Of a stretch of 64,000 nucleotides of DNA, positions 24,203 to 32,245 are shown one piece after another (the first letter of the stretch is position 1; every line of letters starts with the position of its first letter). Source of the DNA: Clostridiales bacterium (lineage in GTDB: Bacteria > Bacillota > Clostridia > Christensenellales > CAG-314); contig JAFLVK010000001.1 of the NCBI GenBank assembly GCA_022508345.1, positions 1-64,000 of the forward strand, read 5' to 3'. Below the pieces are notes generated by a model. It saw nothing but the letters and a program-made list of their open reading frames with translations. It made no database searches and was not told the DNA's origin. Position numbers and translations under genes: made by a program.

Positions 24203-25780
24203 CTACTTTTTTGCTTGGCTTGTCGGTTTGCGTTGAACCTTCTTTCTGATTAGCACCTTGCCTGTCATTTCAGCAGGAACTTCCAAGCCCATTGTGTACA
24301 GCATTGTGGGAGCAATGTCACACAGCGCGCCCTTGCGTAGCGTAACTTTGTTGCGAAGCTGGTTGTCCACCAGGATGAAAGGCACCTTGTTGGTGGTATG
24401 CGCTGTGAAGGGTGAGCCGTCAACGTCAAGCATTTTTTCCGCGTTGCCGTGGTCTGCCGTGACAAATACTCTGCCGCCGTTTGTAAGTATGCACTCAACG
24501 ATGCGTCTTACACACTCGTCCACCGTTGCTACTGCCTTTACTGTTGCGGGAATAACGCCCGTGTGTCCTACCATGTCGCAGTTTGCGTAGTTAAGTATCA
24601 TCACGTCGTACTTGCCCTTTTCTATTTCTGCAATTGCACGGTTGCACACTTCCACTGCACTCATTTCCGGTTGCAAGTCGTAGGTGGGTACCTTGGGTGA
24701 AGCGATAAGCACGCGGTTTTCGCCCTCGTTTGCAAGCTCAACACCACCGTTGAAGAAAAAGGTTACATGTGCGTACTTTTCCGTTTCGGCAATGCGCAGC
24801 TGCGTTTTGCCCATTTTTGCAAGGTATTCGCCCAGCGTGTTGACGTATGTTTCGGGACGGTATGCGATGTCGATACCGGTGAACTTTTCGTCGTACTGAG
24901 TCATGCATACCCAGTGTACCTTGCGCGCTCTGCCACGCAGTTCAAACCCATCGAAGCCGCTTTGTGTAAATGCACGCGTCATTTCGCGGGCGCGGTCGGG
25001 GCGGAAGTTGAAGAATATTACCGAGTCGCCGTTTTCGATTGTTGCAACGGGCTTGCCTGCTTCTGTAATAACGGTAGGCAACACAAATTCGTCGGTAACG
25101 CCCTGCTCGTAGCTGTCAAGCAATGCCTGTACCGCATCCGTTGCAGTGTGCTCCGACTTGCCAAGTAGCATGTCGTACGCCTTTTCCACTCTGTCCCAAC
25201 GGTTGTCGCGGTCCATTGCGTAGTAACGTCCGCACATGGTTGCAATCTTGCCGAAGTGAAGCTCGTCCATTTTTTCTTGCAATTCCTTGACAAACCCTGC
25301 GCCACTTGTGGGGGATACGTCACGTCCGTCCATGAAGCAGTGTACATATACGTTACTGAGCCCCTGTTGCTTTGCCAGTTCAAGCAGTGCAAACAGGTGC
25401 GTGATGTGCGAATGTACGCCACCGTTAGAGGTGAGCCCCATAACGTGCAGCTTGCCACCGCTTCTTTTAGCAGCGTCGATTGCATCCAGGAATGCAGGGT
25501 TACGGAAGAAGTCGCCGTCCTGAATTGCCTTGGTGATACGGGTAAGCTCTTGGTAAATTACCCTGCCTGCGCCGATGTTGAGATGTCCCACTTCGCTGTT
25601 ACCCATTTGTCCCTCGGGCAAGCCAACTGCCAGTCCGCTTGCATCAAGTGTGGTTGTCGGGTAGTTACTCATGAGATACTTGACGTAGGGCGAGCACTCT
25701 ACGCCTATTGCGTTTCCTTTAGCTTCCTTGGACAAGCCGTAGCCGTCCATGATTACTAATGCTGTTATCTTTTTTAGCAT
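24203..25780 (-). CDS. gpmI: 2,3-bisphosphoglycerate-independent phosphoglycerate mutase
   Basis: A protein of 525 residues, slightly above the usual 510. It interconverts 3- and 2-phosphoglycerate in glycolysis using two Mn2+ ions and a phosphoserine intermediate. Motifs: VIMDGYGLS (metal Asp), GQMGNSEVGHLNIGAGR with the nucleophilic Ser, HCFMDGRDVSP, RYYAMDRDNRWDR, and the C-terminal metal sites NYANCDMVGHTG and VTADHGNAEKM. It is the third gene of the pgk-tpiA-gpmI operon, 50 bp after tpiA. The C-terminal tail IRKKVQRKPTSQAKK is an extra basic extension. Confidence 0.96.
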   Translation of the reverse strand: MLKKITALVIMDGYGLSKEAKGNAIGVECSPYVKYLMSNYPTTTLDASGLAVGLPEGQMGNSEVGHLNIGAGRVIYQELTRITKAIQDGDFFRNPAFLDAIDAAKRSGGKLHVMGLTSNGGVHSHITHLFALLELAKQQGLSNVYVHCFMDGRDVSPTSGAGFVKELQEKMDELHFGKIATMCGRYYAMDRDNRWDRVEKAYDMLLGKSEHTATDAVQALLDSYEQGVTDEFVLPTVITEAGKPVATIENGDSVIFFNFRPDRAREMTRAFTQSGFDGFELRGRARKVHWVCMTQYDEKFTGIDIAYRPETYVNTLGEYLAKMGKTQLRIAETEKYAHVTFFFNGGVELANEGENRVLIASPKVPTYDLQPEMSAVEVCNRAIAEIEKGKYDVMILNYANCDMVGHTGVIPATVKAVATVDECVRRIVECILTNGGRVFVTADHGNAEKMLDVDGSPFTAHTTNKVPFILVDNQLRNKVTLRKGALCDIAPTMLYTMGLEVPAEMTGKVLIRKKVQRKPTSQAKK

Positions 25781-25788
25781 AATTCTCC

Positions 25789-25816
25789 TTTTGAACGGCT
25801 TATAAACCGCTCAAAA
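25789..25816 (-). repeat. Small palindromic hairpin between tpiA and gpmI
   Basis: TTTTGAACGG (25789-25798), 8-nt loop, CCGCTCAAAA (25807-25816). The sequence resembles the terminal arms of repeat R1 (TTTTGAG-CGG-TTATAAGC). It may stabilise or process the operon mRNA; there is no T tract typical of a terminator. Confidence 0.4.
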
Positions 25817-25830
25817 TATTATTTATTATA

Positions 25831-26580
25831 TTATTTTGAATGAACAATAGTAGCGAACTTAGTAGCCACCAGGCTTGCGCCACCGATAAGACCGCCGTCA
25901 ATATCGGACATTGCAAGCAGACCCTTGGCGTTGCCGTCGTTCATGCTTCCGCCGTATTGAATGTAAAGGGCGTTTGCTGCCTTTTTGCCGTATTTTTCCG
26001 CAAATACACTGCGTACAAACTTGATTGCATCATTTGCCTGTTCGTCGGTGGCTGTTACGCCTGTGCCGATTGCCCAAACAGGTTCATATGCAACGACAAC
26101 ATTTGCAAGTTCTTCTGCTGTGATGTCCTTGAAGCCTTCCACTACCTGACGGCGCAGTACGTTTTCCATATTTCCGCTGTTGCGCTCGTCCAGTGTTTCG
26201 CCTATGCACACGATGGGCTTCAAGCCTGCGGCTAATGCAGCTTTGGTACGCAAAAGCACAGTTTGGTCCGTTTCGCCGAAATATGTGCGACGTTCGCTGT
26301 GTCCGATAACGACGTACTCAACACCCAGTTCCGTAAGCATTGAGGGGGCAATTTCTCCTGTAAATGCGCCGCTCTCCTTCCAGTGGCAGTTTTGCGCGCC
26401 AACATGGATATTTGTGCCCTTGGTGAGCTTGACAGCCGTGCACAAATCGGTAAAGGGAACACAGATGATGACGGTGTTTTTCGTATCCTTTACAAGAGGG
26501 ATAAGTTCTGTAACAAGTTGCTCCGCTTCAATGCGGTTTTTGTTCATTTTCCAGTTGCCTGCAATAATTTTGTTTTTCAT
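25831..26580 (-). CDS. tpiA: Triosephosphate isomerase
   Basis: A protein of 249 residues, normal length, TIM barrel. Catalytic residues are visible: Lys in GNWKMNK, His in VIGHSERR, Glu in VAYEPVWAIGTG, and the phosphate loop GGSMN and GGLIGGASL. It interconverts dihydroxyacetone phosphate and glyceraldehyde 3-phosphate. It lies in the operon pgk-tpiA-gpmI, 88 bp after pgk. A hairpin without T tract lies in the pgk-tpiA gap at 26621-26649. Confidence 0.97.
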   Translation of the reverse strand: MKNKIIAGNWKMNKNRIEAEQLVTELIPLVKDTKNTVIICVPFTDLCTAVKLTKGTNIHVGAQNCHWKESGAFTGEIAPSMLTELGVEYVVIGHSERRTYFGETDQTVLLRTKAALAAGLKPIVCIGETLDERNSGNMENVLRRQVVEGFKDITAEELANVVVAYEPVWAIGTGVTATDEQANDAIKFVRSVFAEKYGKKAANALYIQYGGSMNDGNAKGLLAMSDIDGGLIGGASLVATKFATIVHSK

Positions 26581-26668
26581 TGTTCTTCGTCCTTATATAT
26601 TTAGGTAAGTTCTAACAAAGTCCAAACGGCATACTGTTGTACGCCGTTTGAGGTGTTTGTAATGTAAA

Positions 26669-27985
26669 TTATTTCTTTTCGTTGAGGCATGCAATACCGG
26701 GGAGAACCTTGCCCTCGAACAGTTCCAGGCTTGCTCCGCCACCTGTCGAAACGTGGCTCATCTTGTCAGCGTATCCCAGTTGAGCTACTGCTGCGGCACT
26801 GTCGCCACCGCCGATGATTGTGGTTGCGCTACTTTCTGCCATAGCCTTTGCAACTGCGTTTGTGCCCTCTGCAAGTGTGGGATTTTCAAATATTCCCATA
26901 GGTCCGTTCCAGATAACCGTCTTTGCGCCCTTGATAATTTCCGCAAACAGTTCGCGGCTCTTGGGTCCGATATCTGCGCCCTCGCGATCTGCGGGGATGT
27001 GCTCGATATCAACTACGCGAGTTTCGACGGGAGCATCAATCGGGTTGGGGAATTCCGCAATAGTTACGGTATCAACGGGCAAGCAGATACGCTTTCCTGC
27101 TGCCTTGGCTTTAGCAAGCATTTCACGGCAGTAGTCAATCTTTTCTTCGTCGAGAAGAGACTTGCCAATTTCATATCCTTGAGCCTTTAAGAATGTGTAA
27201 GCCATACCGCCACCGATAATGAGTGTGTCGCACTTTTCAAGCAGGTTGTTGATAACAGCAAGCTTGTCGCTTACCTTTGCACCGCCGAGGATTGCAACAA
27301 AGGGGTGAACGGGATGTTCGAGAGCGTCTGCCATAACGGACAGTTCCTTTTCGATAAGGAAGCCGCAAACAGCATCCTTGACAAAGCCGTACTCTACAAT
27401 TGCAGCGGTACTTGCGTGCGAACGGTGAGCTGTTCCGAATGCATCGTTTACGTAGATGTCTGCAAAGCTAGCAAGCTTTTTGCAGAATTCTTCGTCGCGC
27501 GCTTCTTCACCTGCGTCGAAACGTGTGTTTTCAAGAAGCACAACTTCGCCCGTCTTGAGTGCCTTGACCTTTGCTTGCGCATCTTGACCGACAATGTCGG
27601 TAGCAAATGTTACCTTGCCGCCAAGCAACTCATTGAGTCTGTCTGCAACGGGCTTGAGGCTGAATTTCTTTGCGTCGCCTTTAAGAGCCTTTGCAATCAT
27701 TTCAGCTTTTGCTGCTTCGCGTTCATTTTCGGGAAGAGCTTCTAAAGCGGCCTTTTCCTTCTTGTTGAGCTTGAAGTTAGGCGTAAAAATGTTGTGGGGC
27801 TTGCCCAGGTGCGAACAAAGTATAACCTTTGCGCCGTGATCCATCAAATACTTGATTGTGGGAAGCGCGCCGTTGATACGGTTTTCGTCCGTGATAACGC
27901 CGTCTTTCATGGGTACGTTGAAGTCTACGCGTACCAAACATCTTTTGCCTTTTACGTTTACATCCTTGATGCTCTTTTTGTTCAT
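26669..27985 (-). CDS. pgk: Phosphoglycerate kinase with an inserted segment
   Basis: A protein of 438 residues. It transfers phosphate from 1,3-bisphosphoglycerate to ADP. Motifs: [55 protein letters not shown] and the ATP-site GGGDSAAAV. Usual bacterial length is about 395; the extra ~43 residues lie at about 64-106, between SHLGKP and KFSLKPVA, and are charged and helical ([21 protein letters not shown] region). First gene of the operon, from a near-perfect promoter. No gapdh gene is adjacent. Confidence 0.97.
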   Translation of the reverse strand: MNKKSIKDVNVKGKRCLVRVDFNVPMKDGVITDENRINGALPTIKYLMDHGAKVILCSHLGKPHNIFTPNFKLNKKEKAALEALPENEREAAKAEMIAKALKGDAKKFSLKPVADRLNELLGGKVTFATDIVGQDAQAKVKALKTGEVVLLENTRFDAGEEARDEEFCKKLASFADIYVNDAFGTAHRSHASTAAIVEYGFVKDAVCGFLIEKELSVMADALEHPVHPFVAILGGAKVSDKLAVINNLLEKCDTLIIGGGMAYTFLKAQGYEIGKSLLDEEKIDYCREMLAKAKAAGKRICLPVDTVTIAEFPNPIDAPVETRVVDIEHIPADREGADIGPKSRELFAEIIKGAKTVIWNGPMGIFENPTLAEGTNAVAKAMAESSATTIIGGGDSAAAVAQLGYADKMSHVSTGGGASLELFEGKVLPGIACLNEKK

Positions 27986-28047
27986 CGTGTTGCTCCTTGA
28001 AAAAAATTAGATCTTTGCGTTTCACAATCGCAAATTCGTCCTATACA

Positions 28048-28076
28048 ATTATATTTTTTTATGTCAAGATTGTCAA
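28048..28076 (-). promoter_or_regulatory. pgk operon promoter
   Basis: TTGACA, 17-bp spacer, TATAAT on the minus strand (all consensus), about 60 bp before the pgk start. A second TTGACA at 28062-28067 lies within the spacer. Confidence 0.85.
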
Positions 28077-28131
28077 GTACAAAAGGCAACATCGAAACAT
28101 TGTTTAATTTTTGGGTTGGCATAAGTTTTTG

Positions 28132-29166
28132 CTATGACACAAACCACTTGTCGTTGGCAAGCACTGTCGGGTTGTTGGGATACAACGATTTTGCTGCGTC
28201 GTGGTATTTTTTTGCAAGCTGCTTATCCCCTAAACGCCACAAGCAAACGGACAGCTGTACGTTGGGCAAAAAGGTTACGTAATATTCATTTATAAAACCG
28301 CTTTGGCTTTGCGAATTGAGCGCGTAAGTGTACCACTGCACCGCATGTTGATATTGTTGCCGTTCCATGTAGCATTGACCGAAAAGACAGCAAATTTCGC
28401 CACTTGGGGGCAGTATTTTAACACTTTGGGATAGATATTTCAGTGCGGCACTGGTATCTCCAACAGATAAAGCGGCATTTGCAAGTAGCTTGTACGCATC
28501 TACTCGGTCCACAACGTAGGCGCGTGAGCTTTTGGCAAAAGAGCGCAGTATGGGCAGTGCCTTTACCATCTCATTACACTCAATTAGCGTCTTTGCGTAG
28601 TAAAATTTGTCCCTCAGGGTAAATTTTCGATGTTGCTGTAATGCGCGTTGATATATTTGCAGGTTGCGCTGCTCGTGTGAGGCGACGGGCTTGTGCGCCA
28701 CTTCACAGTCAAGATAACGCACTACGCCGAACGGGGAAATTGCCTCGTGAATGAACCCCTTGAAACGGCATTTGTTACAACGCCGCACAATGCGCTCCCG
28801 CCAAAACCAAAAGGGAAACTCGCACTGCATGCTGTAGCGCATGTAGTACATGTCTGCATTTTCTGGCGCAAATTTCCACCCAATTAGCGTTTTTTGCGTA
28901 TCTGACGATAAGGTGTCATCGGCATCTAACCACATGATGTATTCGCAAGTGGCTTTACTAATGGCGTAATTGCGCGCCTTGGAAAAGTCGTCGCACCAAG
29001 CGAAGCTGTACACCTTGTCGGTAAATTGTTGAGCAACCTCCACAGTGCTGTCGGTGGAGCCAGTGTCCACCACAACTATTTCGTCGGCAAAGCTCAGCAT
29101 TGGCAGCAGCCTTGTCAGGTTGTCCTGTTCGTTTTTTACAATCAATGTAACGGATAAAGTTTTCAT
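28132..29166 (-). CDS. Family 2 glycosyltransferase with TPR-like C-terminus
   Basis: A protein of 344 residues. The N-terminal ~110 residues are GT-A family 2: TLIVKNEQDNL, VVDTGSTDSTVE and the DxD-like LDADDTLS. The middle contains CRFKGFIHEAI, typical of SunS/WaaE-like transferases, and residues about 190-330 look like TPR helices. It transfers a sugar from a nucleotide donor, likely in cell-surface or peptide/protein glycosylation; acceptor unknown. Start: ATG 29166 fits the family N-terminus; a GTG at 29202 is also in frame and neither has a clear ribosome-binding site. It stands alone. Confidence 0.85.
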   Translation of the reverse strand: MKTLSVTLIVKNEQDNLTRLLPMLSFADEIVVVDTGSTDSTVEVAQQFTDKVYSFAWCDDFSKARNYAISKATCEYIMWLDADDTLSSDTQKTLIGWKFAPENADMYYMRYSMQCEFPFWFWRERIVRRCNKCRFKGFIHEAISPFGVVRYLDCEVAHKPVASHEQRNLQIYQRALQQHRKFTLRDKFYYAKTLIECNEMVKALPILRSFAKSSRAYVVDRVDAYKLLANAALSVGDTSAALKYLSQSVKILPPSGEICCLFGQCYMERQQYQHAVQWYTYALNSQSQSGFINEYYVTFLPNVQLSVCLWRLGDKQLAKKYHDAAKSLYPNNPTVLANDKWFVS

Positions 29167-29321
29167 AACAACACAGTATGCGTTAGTTGCGTTTTTTGTC
29201 ACCTTACAATTAGCTCTAATTTGTTGTCAATGTATTAGCGCAACTTAACGCAAACAAAACTAAATTTCGTAGCAAAAAAAATATCTTGTACATACATTGA
29301 TGTAAAAACAAGGAGAAAAAT

Positions 29322-29822
29322 GTGAAGCCGCTTATCTGTGATTTACCTTATCCGTCCACTGATACGCTTACAAAAGATATTAGAAGTGGAAATATAATTT
29401 CCTTTGCCTACGCCACGCTGAAAGGGGAACTGACGGCAACGCTACAGTACGTTTACCACCACTTTTTCTTTGACAGAATTGACGAAACCGACAGTGAAAT
29501 ACTGATGGCAATTGCCAAGGCGGAAATGATGCACATTGATATACTGGGCAAGGCTATGCTAAGGCTGGGAGTGAACCCAAGATACGTTCAGTGCCCCAAC
29601 ACCAACGCATTCTTCAACACGTCCACAGTTTCCCAATCCACCTCGGCGCAGAAAATGCTTATGGACGATATTCAGGGAGAAATGAGTGCCATTGCCGACT
29701 ATCAAAAAATGCTATTTGTGCTGAAAAACGAACAGGTGGAAGCAATCATTCAAAGGATAATTCTCGACGAACAATTGCACTTGGAAAAGCTAAAGGAAAT
29801 GCTAGCAAAATATGCAAAATAA
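29322..29822 (+). CDS. Ferritin-like diiron protein
   Basis: A protein of 166 residues forming a four-helix bundle. Metal ligands expected for a ferritin/rubrerythrin-like diiron site are Glu36, Glu68 and His71 (AEMMHID), Glu120, Glu150 and His153 (DEQLHLE). There is no rubredoxin domain. It may store iron or reduce peroxide/oxygen species in an anaerobe. The start is GTG, directly after AGGAG; an overlapping ATG one base upstream is followed at once by TGA. A strong terminator follows. It is a single gene. Confidence 0.82.
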   Translation: MKPLICDLPYPSTDTLTKDIRSGNIISFAYATLKGELTATLQYVYHHFFFDRIDETDSEILMAIAKAEMMHIDILGKAMLRLGVNPRYVQCPNTNAFFNTSTVSQSTSAQKMLMDDIQGEMSAIADYQKMLFVLKNEQVEAIIQRIILDEQLHLEKLKEMLAKYAK

Positions 29823-29826
29823 AAAA

Positions 29827-29856
29827 ATGCTCCCCGAATAAAGGGGAGCTTTTTTC
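29827..29856 (+). terminator. Terminator of the ferritin-like gene
   Basis: Stem GCTCCCC / GGGGAGC followed by T6 and flanked upstream by A7. Confidence 0.85.
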
Positions 29857-29907
29857 AAGTGTATTACACTAGAAAGTGTAACATTGAATACCTTAACTAA
29901 ATCTAAG

Positions 29908-29957
29908 TTTTGAGGCGGTTAGAAGCGAGCAAGACGAAGCTTATAAGCGCCTCAAAA
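29908..29957 (-). repeat. Short palindromic copy of repeat R1
   Basis: Arms TTTTGAGGCGGTTAGAAGC (29908-29926) and GCTTATAAGCGCCTCAAAA (29939-29957) match at 17 of 19 positions when folded. The right arm also encodes the last codons and stop of ispDF. Confidence 0.6.
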
Positions 29958-31002
29958 GCGCAGTGGCGGAGACGGCTATCCCGTCACCGTTCCCCAACGC
30001 GCCGAGATGTTCCGTTGTGGTTGCCGACAAATTTACGCAACCGGGCGTAACATTGAGAATTGTCGAAAGACGTGTTGCCATTTCGTCAATATAGGGCGAT
30101 ATTTTGGGTGCTTGGCAAATAACAACTGCCGAAACATTGACCACTTCGTAGCCGCTTTTCTGTGCGATGTCCACACACTGCTTAAGTAGCTTGGTACTGT
30201 CTGCACCACGGTACTTTTCGTCGGTGTCGGGGAACTGATGTCCAATATCCTTGTTGCCGGATGCGGACAGTATTGCATCGCATATAGCATGGCAAAGTGC
30301 GTCGGCATCGGAGTGACCTTTTAGCTTTTTGTCATACGGTATTGTAACACCGCCAAGTACTACACCGTTGCCCTCTTCAAAAGGGTGCACGTCAAAGCCC
30401 ACGCCCACCTTGAACTGTGGCAAGTCGCCGTTGTACGTCAGTTTTTTGTTGGTTTGAAGTCCGTCCACGAAATGAACTTCACCGTAGGTATCGCTGTACA
30501 GTGTGCTTTCGTCGGTGTAGTCTCCATTTGCCTGTGCAAAGGCATGGCGAAGCTTGTCGATATCGAAAACTTGCGGGGTTTGCACAGTAAAGAACATGTT
30601 TCTGTCAACCTTGACAGGCTGGTCAAGGTGGTTAAGTTGATACAAAGTATCCGTCACGGGTAGGCGAGGTACTGCGCTTGCAAACTGCGATGCTTGGGAA
30701 AAAAGCTCTTCCACAAACTTGCGCGTAATAAAGGGCCTTGCACCATCATGTATAGCAACAAGCCCGTGAGCATCAGCAGGTATAAGCTGCAAGCCGTTCA
30801 ATACAGATTGAAAGCGTGTTGCGCCACCCTCTGCAAAGAGAGTTCCGTCAACATGCTGTCCTACCACTATTACAACATCGGCACAACTTTTAAAAACGTC
30901 CACAGAGTGAATGAGGACGCTTTTGCCAAGTAATTGCTCATTTAGTTTGTCTTTGCCAAAGCGGGTAGACGTTCCGCCCGCAACGATTACTGCATATTTC
31001 AT
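29941..31002 (-). CDS. ispDF: Bifunctional IspD/IspF of the MEP isoprenoid pathway
   Basis: A protein of 353 residues joining two MEP pathway enzymes. Residues 1 to about 195 are IspD (CTP:2-C-methyl-D-erythritol 4-phosphate cytidylyltransferase): VAGGTSTRFGKDK, DGARPF and the VKVDRNMFFTVQTPQ region. Residues about 198-353 are IspF (MECDP synthase): GVGFDVHPF with metal ligands Asp and His, KGHSDADALCHAICDA, DIGHQFPDTD and TTTEHLG. The enzymes act at separated steps (IspE lies between), so the fusion probably serves complex assembly. Its stop lies within an R1 repeat hairpin. It overlaps the rqcP gene by 4 bp, so it is translationally coupled. Confidence 0.95.
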   Translation of the reverse strand: MKYAVIVAGGTSTRFGKDKLNEQLLGKSVLIHSVDVFKSCADVVIVVGQHVDGTLFAEGGATRFQSVLNGLQLIPADAHGLVAIHDGARPFITRKFVEELFSQASQFASAVPRLPVTDTLYQLNHLDQPVKVDRNMFFTVQTPQVFDIDKLRHAFAQANGDYTDESTLYSDTYGEVHFVDGLQTNKKLTYNGDLPQFKVGVGFDVHPFEEGNGVVLGGVTIPYDKKLKGHSDADALCHAICDAILSASGNKDIGHQFPDTDEKYRGADSTKLLKQCVDIAQKSGYEVVNVSAVVICQAPKISPYIDEMATRLSTILNVTPGCVNLSATTTEHLGALGNGDGIAVSATALLRRL

Positions 31003-31247
31003 AGTTCTGCTATTATTTCGTACATTTCGCTAGCTTCATCCTTTTTGACACTTTCTTTCAACATTTTCACCTTGAAGGTCAACGAAGCAGTTGCAAAGTG
31101 CACTTCAACAAGGTCGCCAACCTTAAGCTGACAACCGGGCTTTGCGGGACGTCCGTTTACGTCCACACGTCCTGCCGTACACGCTTCCGCAGCGACAGTG
31201 CGGCGCTTGAGTATCCGCGATACTTTTAGAAACTTGTCAAGGCGCAT
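30999..31247 (-). CDS. rqcP: S4-domain RNA-binding protein RqcP
   Basis: A protein of 82 residues, an S4 RNA-binding domain (MRLDKFLKVSRILKRRTVA, then GRVDVNGRPAKPGCQLKVGD). Length and motifs match the YabO/RqcP family, which supports poly-alanine tailing during ribosome quality control together with RqcH. It overlaps ispDF and starts right after the recR stop, so it is coupled with both. AAGGAG lies upstream of the ATG. Confidence 0.85.
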   Translation of the reverse strand: MRLDKFLKVSRILKRRTVAAEACTAGRVDVNGRPAKPGCQLKVGDLVEVHFATASLTFKVKMLKESVKKDEASEMYEIIAEL

Positions 31248-31838
31248 CTAAATCTCCTTTCTGTTTGAAAATGCTCTTGAAAGCGTAACTTCGTCGGCAT
31301 ATTGCAGTTCGCTGCCGATAGATATACCTTGCGCAAGGCGAGTAACCTTGATGCCGTACTGCTTGACAAAGCGCGCAATGTACGTTGCCGTAGCTTCACC
31401 CTCGGCGGAAGTATCCGTTGCCAGTATCACTTCCTTGACGTCGCCCGTCAAGCGTTGAAACAGCTCCGCCAAACGGATGTCCTCACGTCCTACGCCTTTC
31501 AGCGGGTTGAGCACGCCACCAAGCACATGATACACGCCGTGATATTCGCCAAGCCGCTCTACCGCAAGCACATCCTTAGCTTCCTGCACTACACATATTG
31601 TGGAGTTGTCGCGCGTGTTGCAAATGTGGCAGGGGTCGCGGTCGGTGTAGTTGCCGCATACGGAACATACAGTAACCTTTTCCTTAGCTTCGGCAACAGC
31701 CTGTGCAAAGGCGTGCGCTTCCTCTTCTGTCATGGACAGAACTGTGAGCGCGTAACGCTGCGCCGTCTTGCTGCCTACGCCGGGAAGCTTAGTAAACTGG
31801 CGTATTAACTTTTCAATCGGTTCGATGTAGTTGGGCAT
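31248..31838 (-). CDS. recR: Recombination protein RecR
   Basis: A protein of 196 residues, normal length. N-terminal helix-hairpin-helix (FTKLPGVGSKTAQRYAL), zinc finger with Cys58, Cys61, Cys70 and Cys73, and a Toprim domain (ICVVQEAKDVLAVE, ILATDTSAEGEAT). It acts with RecO/RecF in loading RecA at gaps. It is part of the conserved dnaX-ybaB-recR order, 1 bp after ybaB. Confidence 0.97.
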   Translation of the reverse strand: MPNYIEPIEKLIRQFTKLPGVGSKTAQRYALTVLSMTEEEAHAFAQAVAEAKEKVTVCSVCGNYTDRDPCHICNTRDNSTICVVQEAKDVLAVERLGEYHGVYHVLGGVLNPLKGVGREDIRLAELFQRLTGDVKEVILATDTSAEGEATATYIARFVKQYGIKVTRLAQGISIGSELQYADEVTLSRAFSNRKEI

Positions 31839-31839
31839 A

Positions 31840-32202
31840 TTACAGCAGTCCTTTCATTGCGCCAAACGGAGCCATTAGCTTGTCTTCTTCCGCTTGCGCC
31901 TTGGAATACGCGTCGTTTACTGCTGCAAGAATGAGATCCTCCAGCATTTCCACGTCGTCGGGATCGCACGCTTCGGGCTTGATATGCACAGACAGTATGC
32001 TCTTTTTGCCATTGCAGCTAACTTCTACAAGTCCGCCTGATGCTGCGCCTGTTACTTCCAGCTCTTCAAGCTGCTGTTGTGCTTCTTGAAGCTTTTGTTG
32101 CATTTGTTGTGCCTGCTTCATGAGGCTTTGCATGTTGCCGCCTCCAAAGCCGCCACCACCGTAGCCTCCGCCTGATCCGTTGTATCCGTATTTGTTTCCC
32201 AT
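31840..32202 (-). CDS. YbaB/EbfC nucleoid-associated protein with glycine-rich N-terminus
   Basis: A protein of 120 residues. Residues about 24-115 are the YbaB/EbfC DNA-binding fold (MQSLMKQAQQMQQKLQEAQ helix, GGLVEVSCNGKKSILSV strands). Residues 1-23 are an unusual Gly/Tyr stretch with GGGYGGGGFGGG. The upstream ATG is the real start because AGGAG precedes it. The protein forms dimers that bind DNA non-specifically. It sits between dnaX and recR, as usual. Confidence 0.93.
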   Translation of the reverse strand: MGNKYGYNGSGGGYGGGGFGGGNMQSLMKQAQQMQQKLQEAQQQLEELEVTGAASGGLVEVSCNGKKSILSVHIKPEACDPDDVEMLEDLILAAVNDAYSKAQAEEDKLMAPFGAMKGLL

Positions 32203-32245
32203 AATTACACTCCTATATGTTACATTTTATTGTTGAACTTTTACG

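Noticed and set aside
26621..26649. Hairpin AAACGGC/GCCGTTT between pgk and tpiA as a terminator
   Set aside because: No T tract follows on the minus strand and the genes are evidently one operon; it may be a processing or stability element.
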